Below the pieces are notes generated by a model that was not told the DNA's origin, ran no database searches, and saw only the letters and a program-made list of their open reading frames with translations. Positions 52,418 to 62,623 of a stretch of DNA of 64,000 bases are shown one piece after another (position 1 is the stretch's first letter; each line of letters starts with the position of its first letter). This stretch comes from Flavobacteriales bacterium. GTDB taxonomy: Bacteria > Bacteroidota > Bacteroidia > UBA10329. Location: contig JACJZQ010000001.1 of assembly GCA_020635495.1 (NCBI GenBank), positions 248,001 through 312,000 on the forward strand, read 5' to 3'. The position numbers and the translations under genes were made by a program.

Positions 52418-54393
52418 AGTTCCAAGCCCAATTCGTTCAATAACTGCTTGTTGCCCACCACGCCATTGTTGGGGTCGCCATTCTCCAAGCTCTTGAACTC
52501 GGTTAGTACATCTTCTAACTGACGCAGCGGTTGGTACACGTAAAACTCCTTGGTAAAGGGTATTTCAAAGCCTTCCTTTTCGCTAACGTAGGTCCATTTC
52601 TTCTCCACTTCCTTGTTCAACCAAGTGGTGGTATCGTCTTTCCAAGGTATGATCTCGGTATCAGAAACCAACACGGGCACGTTGAGTTCTGTGGTCAGTT
52701 TCAGTCGGTTGCCGTCCAACTCCTTCTTAATGGTTATCTCCTTATCGGTGCAGTTGTGCTTTTCCAATAATGGAGCGTTGGCCTTTACTTTATAGGTTGA
52801 GGTTGCTGGCGCAGCCTTTTTCTTATCCAGAAGCGCTTTCAATTGATTGCTGTCTGCTACAATAAGTCCGGTTAGCGCATTGGCGGGTATGTTCACCTCT
52901 TTCTTCTCATAGCGCGGGTTGCCATCCTCGTCCACCTCTTCCAATAGTATGCTCACCTTGCGGTATTTGAAGTCTTCCAGATCATAGATCTTGCTGTACT
53001 CGTTGGGTTTGAACTCCTTGTGCATTTTTACAATGCGCTGCACATCAGTATCATCTATGCGCCTGCGCTTATCGCCCAAACTGCGTTTCATGGGTTTCCA
53101 GAAATCCACCGCATTGATGAGTTGTATCTTGCCTTTGCGTTTTTCGGGCTTGTTGTTGCGCACTATCCATATATACGTGGCAATGCCCGTGTTGTAGAAC
53201 AACTGGGTGGGCAGGGCCACAATGGTTTCGAGCCAATCATTCTCTATGATGTGTTGTCTTATAGTGCTTTCGCCCCCGCCAGCATCGCCACTGAACAGAG
53301 GCGAACCATTGTGTACAATAGCAATGGTAGAGCCACCATCTTTCGGCTTCTTCATCTTAGAGACCATGTGCAGGGTAAAGAGCAGCTGCCCGTCTGAAGA
53401 ACGCGGTTGGCCAATATCAAAGCGGCCATTGCTTGCCGCCATTACCTTCTTTTTGATCTTGCTCCACGATTTGCCGTAAGGTGGATTGGAGATCATATAA
53501 TCGAACTTCTCAGTGGGAAAACCGTCCTGAAAAAGTGTGTCGCCATGCACAATACGGGCATCTTCACCCTTTATCATCAGGTCTGCCTCGCAAATGGCCC
53601 AGGTCTTATCGTTCACCTCCTGTCCGTAAAGCCGCACGTTGGTCTTGTCGTTCACGTTATCCTCAATGAACTCTTTGGTGGCCGAAAGCATACCTCCTGT
53701 ACCACACGCAGGGTCGTAAATGGTCACCAGCTCTCCATTTTTGAGTTTACGTTCATCAAGGTCGAGCATATTTACCATGAGGTCAATCACCTCTCGCGGG
53801 GTGTAGTGTTCTCCTGCCTCGCTGTTGTTCTGCTCCGAAAAACGTCTTACCAGTTCCTCAAAGATGTATCCCATCTTGATATTAGAAACCGTAGTGGGGT
53901 TCAGCGGAACATTGGCGAATTCCTCTATCAATGAATAGAGGATGTCGTTGCTATTGAGCTTATCGATGTGCTTACGGATTCCCGAATTCTTAATGACCTC
54001 CTGAACACGGTCCTTGTCTTCCTTCTTGGCTTTTCTGCTTGTGAAGCCATTTAGGTAGGCGACAAAATTGGTTTTAATGGCTTTTTCGCCTTCGTCCTTT
54101 AACCCTTGCAGCGTGAATTTGGAAGCATTGTAGAACCCGATATTGGTTTCCAACTGGTCTTGAAGGAATTTGGCTTTTGCCTTTGCATTCATTTTATCCA
54201 AGCCTGCTGAAAACTTCTTTTCTATATCCTTGGTCTCCTCATCCAATACACACTCCAATCTGCGTATCAACACCATCGGATAAATGATGTCGGGGTATTC
54301 CGTTCGTTGAAATACATCCCTCAATACATCATTGGCAATCTTCCAAATGAGGCCAGCCTCCTTCGATACGTCTATGTCTCTTTTCTTTCCCAT
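52414..54393 (-). CDS. hsdM: Type I restriction-modification DNA methyltransferase subunit
   Basis: 659 residues. N-terminal HsdM_N helical region, then a class-I N6-adenine methyltransferase: SAM motif YDPACGTGGM near residue 229 and the catalytic NPPYG near 305. An extended C-terminal ~150 residues is longer than in E. coli HsdM. It methylates adenine in the host's own copies of the HsdS site. The start codon follows the stop of the GHKL-helicase gene with no intervening base, so expression of the two is coupled; it overlaps hsdS by four bases. Confidence 0.95.
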   Translation of the reverse strand: MGKKRDIDVSKEAGLIWKIANDVLRDVFQRTEYPDIIYPMVLIRRLECVLDEETKDIEKKFSAGLDKMNAKAKAKFLQDQLETNIGFYNASKFTLQGLKDEGEKAIKTNFVAYLNGFTSRKAKKEDKDRVQEVIKNSGIRKHIDKLNSNDILYSLIEEFANVPLNPTTVSNIKMGYIFEELVRRFSEQNNSEAGEHYTPREVIDLMVNMLDLDERKLKNGELVTIYDPACGTGGMLSATKEFIEDNVNDKTNVRLYGQEVNDKTWAICEADLMIKGEDARIVHGDTLFQDGFPTEKFDYMISNPPYGKSWSKIKKKVMAASNGRFDIGQPRSSDGQLLFTLHMVSKMKKPKDGGSTIAIVHNGSPLFSGDAGGGESTIRQHIIENDWLETIVALPTQLFYNTGIATYIWIVRNNKPEKRKGKIQLINAVDFWKPMKRSLGDKRRRIDDTDVQRIVKMHKEFKPNEYSKIYDLEDFKYRKVSILLEEVDEDGNPRYEKKEVNIPANALTGLIVADSNQLKALLDKKKAAPATSTYKVKANAPLLEKHNCTDKEITIKKELDGNRLKLTTELNVPVLVSDTEIIPWKDDTTTWLNKEVEKKWTYVSEKEGFEIPFTKEFYVYQPLRQLEDVLTEFKSLENGDPNNGVVGNKQLLNELGLEL

Positions 54394-57300
54394 TTATGAG
54401 CGTAATTGAATATCTATTGCCGTGTTACCCGCCTTTATGAAATACTTCATATCCACTTGGCCGAACACGTTGATATTATCATGGCCCGTAAGGTAGCTGT
54501 TATTAAGTATGAAATCCGGTTGGCCGAATAGTGATTTCTCCATCGAAGTGTGGTCCACCCGTTCCAGATCAGAACCAAGAATATCTTGGATCTCGTTCAC
54601 GTGTGGATTCTTCTTAATGGTCTTATAAGGACAAAGAATCCACAGATAATCTCGTGCCCTGCTCATCGCCACGTTGTAGATGTATTCCTTGGTCAGCAAC
54701 GCATTCTTATGGCCTGTGTAATAGGTTTGATTGGGATTAATAACGAAGATCACGATGTCGCATTCGTCTCCTTGGAATCCATGAACCGTGTCACAGTAAA
54801 CGGAAATGTTCTTCGAAATGCCGCTTGACACTACGAGTTTACCCACAAGCATTGCCTGCGCTTTATATGGACTGACCACTCCAATCGTGTAGTGTTGGTC
54901 GTCACTACTTAAAGTGTCTAGCTTCTTTATCATCTCCGAAGTCAATATTCCTGCGTAAACGTGATATGGACTGTACAGCAATTTTTTAGGCTCGTGAATT
55001 GAATATTCCAAGTCAACCGGAATATCAATCATTGAGACCGGGCTGTATAGTGACTTGTGAAATCCCTCGGGTAGTTGAGTTCTTGGGTGTTTCTTTAGGT
55101 CACGACCGTTTTTCAATAGTCCCAAGTAGGAAAATGCACCGAAAAGCGTCCCTATTTCCTCAACACTTCTGTACTGAGTGGAAAGGTTTTCGATGGTGTC
55201 ACATTCTCTTCTAATCTCCTCTTGCTCATCTCTATCAAAGCTGTCGATTTTCAACATCTTATAGATGTTCTCGTCATCAACTTCAAGCTCTTCCAGATTC
55301 TTGTCTGAAGTGTCTACGACCGGTGGAATTTGCTTCGGGTCGCCTGCAACGATGAAATCTCCTTTGGGATTCAATGCCAAGAGTGCAAACGTGATGTGCG
55401 GTAAGCTTATCATAGAAGACTCATCGAAGATTACCAGGTCCCAGTCGATTCGGCTCTTGTCAAAGAGGTTATAATGGACCCCATGCTCATCGGAAATCTG
55501 ATAGTATGGAACTCTGTGTACAGTTGATATAACCACATTTGCTGCATCAAGTCGCTGGTGGTCCAAATACGCTTGATAAATCTCGGGGTCTTTGCTCTCA
55601 ATTTCTGGATCTGTTGCCGTACCTATTCGTACAACATCGATATTCGGGTTGGAATCAATTAGTTTTTTGGCGATTACATCTCCTGCTTTGTTGGTTGGAA
55701 CCAAGACGAGCGATTTATGCAATGGATTTGCCGATTGTTTCTCAGATAAGAGATTGGTCAACCTTGTTGTTTTTCCTGTTCCAGGAGGCCCATAAATGAA
55801 GTGAATGGCCGGTAAAATATCTTGAATGGAGTCGTACGGAGTAATTATGTCTTCGTTGGTGAACGATTTGTAGAGCCGCTCTACTAAGTTTAAACTTGGC
55901 GAAAAGCTAATCCGGACATTCACCGCATCTGAAAACAGTGCTCGCAGATCTTTTTTCACTCCACTTGGGCAATACGTAAGTAAGTCTTGTCCTTTTTTAG
56001 AAACACCCTCAACCTCAATAGCCTCTTTTTTACCATTTCGGAATGTGAGGCTTAACCGGAAGTCCGTGTAAGCTTCAATATTTACTGGAATCAGGGAGTT
56101 AGCTGCTTTCAGAACGAAGTACTTTTCAGATACTCGCCCCTCATACACGTAGTCCTCAATCTTCTGAAAGGAAATAGAGCGTTGTGCTGTGGTGTCGCTC
56201 AGCTCCTCAAAAGTCATCAGGTACTCTAAATACCCCACAAACCAATCATACGAGTACCTTTCTTGCTCCTTGATTCCCGCAACGATTTCCTTTCGCTTTT
56301 CATCTACACTCTTTTCCTGAATGGCCTCCATAAGTTTCCGCGAATCTTCATCCTGGAACCCGTCAGGCTGCTGAGTCATAATTGTGTTGTAGAAAGTAGT
56401 TAGAAGGTCATTTCTAGAATTTATCAAGTCCTGGAGGCTATTACTCAATACGCTTTCCCCTCGTTCTTTCAGCAATTCCAAAAGCTGTTCCAGAGTTTGA
56501 TTGCTTCGGTAATAGACCTCAGTTATATCATCCTCTTTAAAAACCTCAACTTGGCCGTGTGATACACTTCCGATAAGTTTTCGGTCTTCATCATCTACGC
56601 AGTACGCATTGTACTCCAGCTGACTAAGTCTAAAAAGTCTAATGTCGTGCTCGTCTGACCATGTCTTGTAAAACGGCTCATTGTGCTCATCTGCATTTCG
56701 CCAATTACTAATTTCATAGTCAATTTGAGCTACCGGAAATACGCTATCTACAAAGCTTTGATATTCTGGATTTGAGACCACCACATCTATCATATTTATC
56801 AGAGTATCCCAACTTTCTTCATTACAGGTCAAACCAAAAATCTCTTGGTCTGATTCATTTAAGCGAAAGGGAAGGCCATTAGTTTCACTCCCTATGGAAA
56901 CAATACCGTTCCCAGCCCAGACAGGAACCCTCACATCATATTCTTCATCAGACTCGAGCAATATGGAAAGCATCCCAGAAATCAATTTGTCCTGGGGCGA
57001 ATCGTACTTCCAGTGAAATCTTTCGCCCGATTCATTTGTGAATTGCTCAGCGAACCCAACTAGTGTATTGCGCAACAGGGTCGAACTTATGTTTCCAAGC
57101 TCAAAATTCTTAGCTGCGCCTTCATCGGAATTTGCCAACCACTCACGTAGATTATAAATAGGGCTTCCAGCCGTGCTGATTCCTAATGCCCCAATGAATC
57201 TCTTCTCAGTTTGATTTTTTAACCAATCGGCAATAGGTGCGTCTAGTTGTTCTTCCTCTAGCGCATAACCATCAAGAACAGTAAGTAAAGGGTTAAATCC

Positions 57301-60300
57301 AAGGACATCTTTCCACCTCTCATCAGGCAGCAACTGTCGAATGGATTTGCTGGTAATTTTCCAAGATTCAAATAAGTGACCGAGTAGCTCCTGCTTATCA
57401 GCTTCTGGATTCAGAGTTGAAGGGTTCGCACCACTACAGAACAAAAACCTATGCCCAAGTAAGTTATCCATTGAGGATTCATCTGGACCATTATACAAGG
57501 CAGGTTTTCCAACAGGAATGTTCAACAGGGTACTAATTTCAGCATACGCGTCATCTAAGACATATTTAGGGTTGTATAAAGACTGTCTACTGCATTCGGA
57601 CAGTATCCAGTTGTCCTCCAACCTGAACCACTCACCAGACTTTGCCAATACGTGAAATCCCTTCAGGTCGGAGTCTTTAAAAGCATCTGAGAAACAGACA
57701 AGTATGAGTTGGTGGCCATTATGCAGTTTGCCGTCTGAAATCACCTCTCTAAACCTTGTTAATAGCTCATCTGTTATGCCGGACGAGGTTATTCTAAAGA
57801 GCTGGTTCACTTCATTTTGTGTCAAACAACCGCGAGAAACAAGTTCGGTTGAATAATCAAGAATCTGTGGAATCAATTCACCATCATCAAGACCCAACAG
57901 TTTCGACCGTGATAAAGACACTTCATGATTATCATAATTGAAGGAGACAGAATCACTTGCAGCGTCAATACTTGACAACTGGATACTGGAATCGGAAACA
58001 TTCTCAATTACGATTTTCTCTCGAACTTGTTCAATGGTCACACTTGCAAGCTCCATTACCCTTCGGAGAAAGGAAAGCTTAGATTCACTTAGGTTCGAGT
58101 CTCTCCATTCTGAATCCAGCTTCACGGCTTGAATCCTCTGGAACAATTGCAGGACGGTTTGGCTACTAGACTTTTCTACAACCTGAATCGCTGATGATGT
58201 TTGTTGGTCATCTGATGTATCCAACTGTTGAATGATATAGTTGTAAAGTTGGTCTTGCGACAATCCAACCGATTCCTTCAAATCGGCTAATTCAGGGGGA
58301 AGTAACCTTAATTCACTATCGTGGTATCGTTCCACGTAAGTAACAACTGAAGAGTCCTCGGTATAGTAATTGCGCACGTCAGAAATGGATAGTTCGTATT
58401 GTCCCTCTAGAGTTTTAGCAACTACTATTTGATTCAATAGCTGGCCGTCAGCTATTTTCAAAAACGTGAGTACATCAATGGCATCTTCTAAACCAAGGGT
58501 GTAGGTTTGGCGGTCCGAGAGAAGTTCTGGTTCGTCAAAATCGAACGGTAGAAAATTGAAAGGTTCGATGAACGTGTAATCGGGGAGATATAGGTTAAGA
58601 GCAGATAGAATCGAGGTTTGAACACGGTTGTATTCGTCTCTTTGAAAATCAGTTAAGGACGAATCACAAAAAATACGTTTGGTTTTTATTATCGACCGAT
58701 TAAAAACAATTAGTTGATGATTCGACAACAAAAGCCCTTCATCTTCTGCCCTGTCGCTAAGTATATAAAACTCGCGGATTTGGCTCAACGCCAAAGAGGC
58801 GCTTGAGGGTTCCATTTGAGCAAGGCCATCAATGATGGCGGGCCAGAACTGGTAGATTACGTTTTCATAGATTAATCGATCTTCAGACAACAAGTATTTG
58901 TCTAACTCACTGGAATTGTTCGCAAAACCAAGTTCAAATCGTTCAAGCCATTTGACGGGTGCCTTCCGAAGTATTTGTTTCAGCTTGACGCGATCCCCGT
59001 TTTTATTTGCAAACAGACTTAGTTCTCCAAGTTTCTCGATCAATTTATCCTTGACGACATGTTTTCTAAATACATCAAAAATTCTTATCCGCTCTTCGTT
59101 GGTTAACTCGTCAGTGTTTGCCTTACTGATAATTTCTATCAACTTGTCGTGGCCTCGCAGTTGACTGTCACTGCTCAGATATGGAGCGTATTTGTCAATG
59201 AACGAGAAATCATCAAAATCTAACACCGAAGTATTCAAACCAGACTTCTGTAGCTCAGGCTCTACTTGCTTCAGCTTGTTGAACAAGATGATGTACTTTT
59301 TGTCGGGGTCTTCTTGAAGTTCATTGTCACTTAAAAGGGCACCATCACCAAACTCAAAAACCTTGAGGCCTTTAAGGTTTTCTTTAATGTTTTCATTATC
59401 GCGGATTACTGCAGCATCATAATAGTCAGATAGCTCTTTTAGTACTGAAGAAACTCTTGCAGGGTCTTCCTCTAACCACTTGTTCACTTCATTGGAAATG
59501 TTTTGAGTCCGAAAAACCGTCAACACGTTCATGACCAAGGGGTCGAGTTTAAAATTTGCAGCATGCAAAATCATCGGAGACTCGAGGTTCCAGTAAAACC
59601 AGTTTATGGAATTTGCGCCCCAAGCTGCTGCTGGCAACTCAATGGCCGTTTTCTTTATCCTTGGTCGGCCATCTGAAAGGTTGAAATCTTCAGTTTTGAA
59701 ATCAGAACGAACAGGAACAAGTTTCTTTAATACCCGAGTGATCTCATCAATAAAAGGCCGCTTAACCCAAAGCCGATCTTGATTCTGGCTCTCAGTTGAT
59801 GTAAGCAATGCCGCATACAGATTGAGGAACTTTCCTTTTTCTCCATTATCATACAAGTTGAGCAACTCTTTTTCGAGCCTTACCGCAATTGAGTTCAACA
59901 ACCTTTCGTTTATCCCATCCTCACCGACACTACCCTTATGTAAAAAGGTTCTGGAACTAGCCTTATAGAATGCGTTGGAGTGAAGTACGAAGTTGAAATT
60001 GTGAACCTCTTCGCTCAGTGGAAAATACAAGTAGAAGTTCGGTGCCCCCCTGAAGTAACTTTCAATTTGGTCATATGGCCTAAAGCCGAACAGGACTTCT
60101 ATGTCGGACTCCTTTGACATTTGTTGAAGCTGATCAGCCGTCAAATCAGTTTTTTCTCGAACACCGAATCGGATATACAGATACTCTTCCAACTCTCCAC
60201 TTTTGGTAATGTAAAAGAGCAAATACTCCAAATCAGGCTTTTCAATCGGCTTCTCTCGGTTAAGCTGAACGGTTTTGAGAGAATGTTTTGATTTCAGGTG

Positions 60301-61236
60301 GTCTTCCGCAGTCTCTTGAAGAATTGCCAAGGAAAATCGAACACCCTCACCAAGGTTTTTGTCAGCGAGATCATTCTCCTTTCCGGCTCCCAGCCTAATG
60401 AAAAACACTGACCCTTGTTTGTATAGATCTGGGCTTAGTACATCCTTGTACTTTTTAACCCACCTAACTAGTGCTTCATACTCTGATTTGGAGAATACAG
60501 GCTTTTCACTCTCAAGACCGGCAGAGAGAGCAACGCGATCATCCACAAAATCATTTTCTGGTAACGCGGGGAAACAGGTTATAAGAATCTTAAATAACCA
60601 AGGATTCAGGTCCTTTATAGTGAATTTAGAGTTGCCATCGTTCTCTATTTCTAAACTGACCGGCTCAGGCAAACTGCCGTTTGCCAATTCCTCTATTTCA
60701 CCATTGGTCCAACTAAACAAAATTGGCCCAGACGCATTGTCACTGAATAGCTCGTCCAGTCCATTATCTCTGCCAACCAACCTATGAGCCAGCTTAAAGC
60801 CAATTCCAAATTTTCCAATGTTTCTGGTATCTGAGGTCTTTGTTGATGAACCAACATTCAGTATCGAGCGAATGCTATCTGAATCAAACATTGCCCCGTT
60901 ATTCGCAACAAGCACATAGTTGTGTCCATCTTCATCCTTGCCCCAAGCCATCGTAAAGTGATTGGCACCTGCGTCAACAGCATTCTGTAGAAATTCGTAA
61001 ACAGCTTGGCCATCTTTGGCCATATCCAAAAAACTTTGAAGAAAGTTGCGCATCCCGTCATCAGCAGACCCAATTCCTTCTTTGTCACCATGATAAATGT
61101 TGAACCATCCCCATGTTCGGGATTCGCTTTTTTGGTCGTGAAAGCTTCCAATGAAGTGCTCATCATTGAGATTTTGATCAACAGGTCTAATGCTTTTATA
61201 CAGCGACCGATAGTTCCTTATATTCTTGATTTTCAT
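54394..61236 (-). CDS. Very large GHKL (sacsin-like) ATPase fused to an SF1 helicase
   Basis: 2,280 residues. N-terminal HSP90/GHKL ATPase of the sacsin-like type: N box FLQNAVDAGA (~85), G1-like ANNGAMF and G2 GKFGIGFK (~141). About 1,500 residues with no recognised domain follow. The C-terminal ~450 residues are a UPF1-like SF1 helicase: Walker A GPPGTGKT (~1,820), DESS (~1,938), AGDPKQIPPV, GFQGDECDIV and AMSRARDYLW. Large GHKL-plus-helicase proteins occur in defence islands; the GHKL part probably senses or switches, the helicase acts on nucleic acid (inference). The gene directly abuts hsdM, tying it to the restriction system. The reading frame is uninterrupted, so the length is real. 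Confidence 0.87.
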   Translation of the reverse strand: MKIKNIRNYRSLYKSIRPVDQNLNDEHFIGSFHDQKSESRTWGWFNIYHGDKEGIGSADDGMRNFLQSFLDMAKDGQAVYEFLQNAVDAGANHFTMAWGKDEDGHNYVLVANNGAMFDSDSIRSILNVGSSTKTSDTRNIGKFGIGFKLAHRLVGRDNGLDELFSDNASGPILFSWTNGEIEELANGSLPEPVSLEIENDGNSKFTIKDLNPWLFKILITCFPALPENDFVDDRVALSAGLESEKPVFSKSEYEALVRWVKKYKDVLSPDLYKQGSVFFIRLGAGKENDLADKNLGEGVRFSLAILQETAEDHLKSKHSLKTVQLNREKPIEKPDLEYLLFYITKSGELEEYLYIRFGVREKTDLTADQLQQMSKESDIEVLFGFRPYDQIESYFRGAPNFYLYFPLSEEVHNFNFVLHSNAFYKASSRTFLHKGSVGEDGINERLLNSIAVRLEKELLNLYDNGEKGKFLNLYAALLTSTESQNQDRLWVKRPFIDEITRVLKKLVPVRSDFKTEDFNLSDGRPRIKKTAIELPAAAWGANSINWFYWNLESPMILHAANFKLDPLVMNVLTVFRTQNISNEVNKWLEEDPARVSSVLKELSDYYDAAVIRDNENIKENLKGLKVFEFGDGALLSDNELQEDPDKKYIILFNKLKQVEPELQKSGLNTSVLDFDDFSFIDKYAPYLSSDSQLRGHDKLIEIISKANTDELTNEERIRIFDVFRKHVVKDKLIEKLGELSLFANKNGDRVKLKQILRKAPVKWLERFELGFANNSSELDKYLLSEDRLIYENVIYQFWPAIIDGLAQMEPSSASLALSQIREFYILSDRAEDEGLLLSNHQLIVFNRSIIKTKRIFCDSSLTDFQRDEYNRVQTSILSALNLYLPDYTFIEPFNFLPFDFDEPELLSDRQTYTLGLEDAIDVLTFLKIADGQLLNQIVVAKTLEGQYELSISDVRNYYTEDSSVVTYVERYHDSELRLLPPELADLKESVGLSQDQLYNYIIQQLDTSDDQQTSSAIQVVEKSSSQTVLQLFQRIQAVKLDSEWRDSNLSESKLSFLRRVMELASVTIEQVREKIVIENVSDSSIQLSSIDAASDSVSFNYDNHEVSLSRSKLLGLDDGELIPQILDYSTELVSRGCLTQNEVNQLFRITSSGITDELLTRFREVISDGKLHNGHQLILVCFSDAFKDSDLKGFHVLAKSGEWFRLEDNWILSECSRQSLYNPKYVLDDAYAEISTLLNIPVGKPALYNGPDESSMDNLLGHRFLFCSGANPSTLNPEADKQELLGHLFESWKITSKSIRQLLPDERWKDVLGFNPLLTVLDGYALEEEQLDAPIADWLKNQTEKRFIGALGISTAGSPIYNLREWLANSDEGAAKNFELGNISSTLLRNTLVGFAEQFTNESGERFHWKYDSPQDKLISGMLSILLESDEEYDVRVPVWAGNGIVSIGSETNGLPFRLNESDQEIFGLTCNEESWDTLINMIDVVVSNPEYQSFVDSVFPVAQIDYEISNWRNADEHNEPFYKTWSDEHDIRLFRLSQLEYNAYCVDDEDRKLIGSVSHGQVEVFKEDDITEVYYRSNQTLEQLLELLKERGESVLSNSLQDLINSRNDLLTTFYNTIMTQQPDGFQDEDSRKLMEAIQEKSVDEKRKEIVAGIKEQERYSYDWFVGYLEYLMTFEELSDTTAQRSISFQKIEDYVYEGRVSEKYFVLKAANSLIPVNIEAYTDFRLSLTFRNGKKEAIEVEGVSKKGQDLLTYCPSGVKKDLRALFSDAVNVRISFSPSLNLVERLYKSFTNEDIITPYDSIQDILPAIHFIYGPPGTGKTTRLTNLLSEKQSANPLHKSLVLVPTNKAGDVIAKKLIDSNPNIDVVRIGTATDPEIESKDPEIYQAYLDHQRLDAANVVISTVHRVPYYQISDEHGVHYNLFDKSRIDWDLVIFDESSMISLPHITFALLALNPKGDFIVAGDPKQIPPVVDTSDKNLEELEVDDENIYKMLKIDSFDRDEQEEIRRECDTIENLSTQYRSVEEIGTLFGAFSYLGLLKNGRDLKKHPRTQLPEGFHKSLYSPVSMIDIPVDLEYSIHEPKKLLYSPYHVYAGILTSEMIKKLDTLSSDDQHYTIGVVSPYKAQAMLVGKLVVSSGISKNISVYCDTVHGFQGDECDIVIFVINPNQTYYTGHKNALLTKEYIYNVAMSRARDYLWILCPYKTIKKNPHVNEIQDILGSDLERVDHTSMEKSLFGQPDFILNNSYLTGHDNINVFGQVDMKYFIKAGNTAIDIQLRS

Positions 61237-61291
61237 ATGCTGGACTTAGAACCTCCAACGTAGTAAACGTGGCATGAATTGGCAATACGCG

Positions 61292-62182
61292 TTACACACA
61301 AATTTGCCATGTACAGCAATTGATAATTCCGCCCCACTCTGAAAGCTCATCAGCATAAACACCATGAACAGGTCTGTTGTAGAACTGCTCCAGTTTCAAT
61401 TTCACGTTTTCGTTGGTTTCATCTTTATCTTCGAAAAAGGGAACTAAAATCATGTTTCCTAGTTCCAAGAAGTTGAGATAGATACCCCAGGCGCTGTTCG
61501 GTCTTTTTTCGTCTTCCTCATGAGATAAGCAGGGTAAATATTCAATTCGAAATCCTACATCTTTAAGTGTATTCTCAAAGTGGCGAATCCAACGTTCGTA
61601 CATTTCAAGTTGTGCTATTGAGTCCCCATGTTTCAGTAATTGAAACATATCTGTGGGGTCATTAACAAGTACCGTTTCATCGTCTATAAACCTTACAGTA
61701 CCATCTGCATGGCCGGTTATGTCGAACGGGTCTGCAGGAACGACAACAAGTCGCTTCAGTTCAAGCTTTTTTTGAATCGTTTCCAGTATCACTGGTTTAC
61801 CGTTGCGCCATTCAGATGAATTCTCTGAAATGACACGATCTGTGACGATTGCTGTATCGCCACGCATCACAATTCCTCCGCCATCCAAAACAACTTCACA
61901 AGTTTCAAATGGGATTCTTTCCTTATCCAATGCTTCAGATAGATTATCTGGAATTGTCTTCTCATACGTTTTCTCACCAATCAAATATGAGGGGGCATAT
62001 TTGAACAGCACGTGTTTACCCTTAGCACCTTTCACGGGCATGTAATCTCTGCACCAGACATTCGAAATAGGCAATACATTCAAACGGTCTCCGAGAATAT
62101 TTTGGAGCTGACTGAAAACGGGTTTTCCAAATGAACTGGAAACCAAGCCCTGAGAAACAAAAACTTTCTGCTTACGCATCAA
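61292..62182 (-). CDS. Peptidylarginine/agmatine deiminase-like guanidino-modifying enzyme
   Basis: 296 residues, the pentein fold of Porphyromonas-type peptidylarginine deiminases and agmatine deiminases. Signatures: WCRDYMPV (Trp43, Arg45, Asp46), VLDGGGIV (99-105), DITGHADGTVRF (His158, Asp160) and the C-terminal nucleophile Cys289 in GGIINCCTWQ. The usual His before the Cys is Asn288, so catalysis should be tested. It would hydrolyse a guanidino group to ureido plus ammonia on arginine, agmatine or a protein. It overlaps the DUF6508 gene by 11 bases and precedes the GHKL-helicase gene by 55. No polyamine-pathway gene is nearby, which argues for a defence role rather than metabolism (inference). 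Confidence 0.85.
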   Translation of the reverse strand: MMRKQKVFVSQGLVSSSFGKPVFSQLQNILGDRLNVLPISNVWCRDYMPVKGAKGKHVLFKYAPSYLIGEKTYEKTIPDNLSEALDKERIPFETCEVVLDGGGIVMRGDTAIVTDRVISENSSEWRNGKPVILETIQKKLELKRLVVVPADPFDITGHADGTVRFIDDETVLVNDPTDMFQLLKHGDSIAQLEMYERWIRHFENTLKDVGFRIEYLPCLSHEEDEKRPNSAWGIYLNFLELGNMILVPFFEDKDETNENVKLKLEQFYNRPVHGVYADELSEWGGIINCCTWQICV

Positions 62183-62612
62183 CCACCTTCTTTTCCAGTT
62201 CCAGAATCAATTTACCTACTGTTCCATCCTCAATAGCTGCACCCCAAGCTCCTTCACAGAACCTGTCATTTCGAGCCAAAGCCGTAAGCAGTCCGATCAA
62301 AACATGTTTTGGCTGTCCGTCAAGCTTTGACAGGTCATTGGATTCAAGCAGTTTTCGGCCTTCATCCCAACTGGACCAATCGAAAGGAACGATCAGTTCA
62401 AGTTGATAGAGCAGACGCATGATCTTCCTTGCTACATCGCTCATGGAATAGTAGGGGGCCGTGTGAACTCCTGGTTCAAGTCGCCTACCACTTACCCATT
62501 GTCCGGAATTTTCTCCCATCGACAATTTCCCAAATTCAAAGAGTTCATCAAGTGCTGTTCTATCAACTTTAGAGAGGGCATTTTCAGCAAGGTTCTTCAG
62601 TGAATCTTTCAT
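62172..62612 (-). CDS. DUF6508-family protein
   Basis: 146 residues, recognised from PYYSMSDVARKIMRLLYQLE and IVPFDWSSWDEGRK followed by ALARNDRFCEGAWGAAIEDG near the C-terminus, as I remember the family. Biochemical role unknown; members sit in many accessory regions. It overlaps the deiminase gene by 11 bases, so the pair is coupled, and follows the next gene by 11 bases. Confidence 0.78.
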   Translation of the reverse strand: MKDSLKNLAENALSKVDRTALDELFEFGKLSMGENSGQWVSGRRLEPGVHTAPYYSMSDVARKIMRLLYQLELIVPFDWSSWDEGRKLLESNDLSKLDGQPKHVLIGLLTALARNDRFCEGAWGAAIEDGTVGKLILELEKKVVDA

Positions 62613-62623
62613 TTTTCTGTTTT

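Noticed and set aside
48178..53934. Long plus-strand open frames opposite hsdR and hsdM (for example 48178-48714, 50041-50628, 53407-53934)
   Set aside because: They are antisense shadows of well-supported hsd genes; no family resemblance or start signals.
54394..61236. Assembly artefact joining two genes
   Set aside because: One frame is uninterrupted over 6.8 kb, with consistent composition and correct order of GHKL and helicase motifs.
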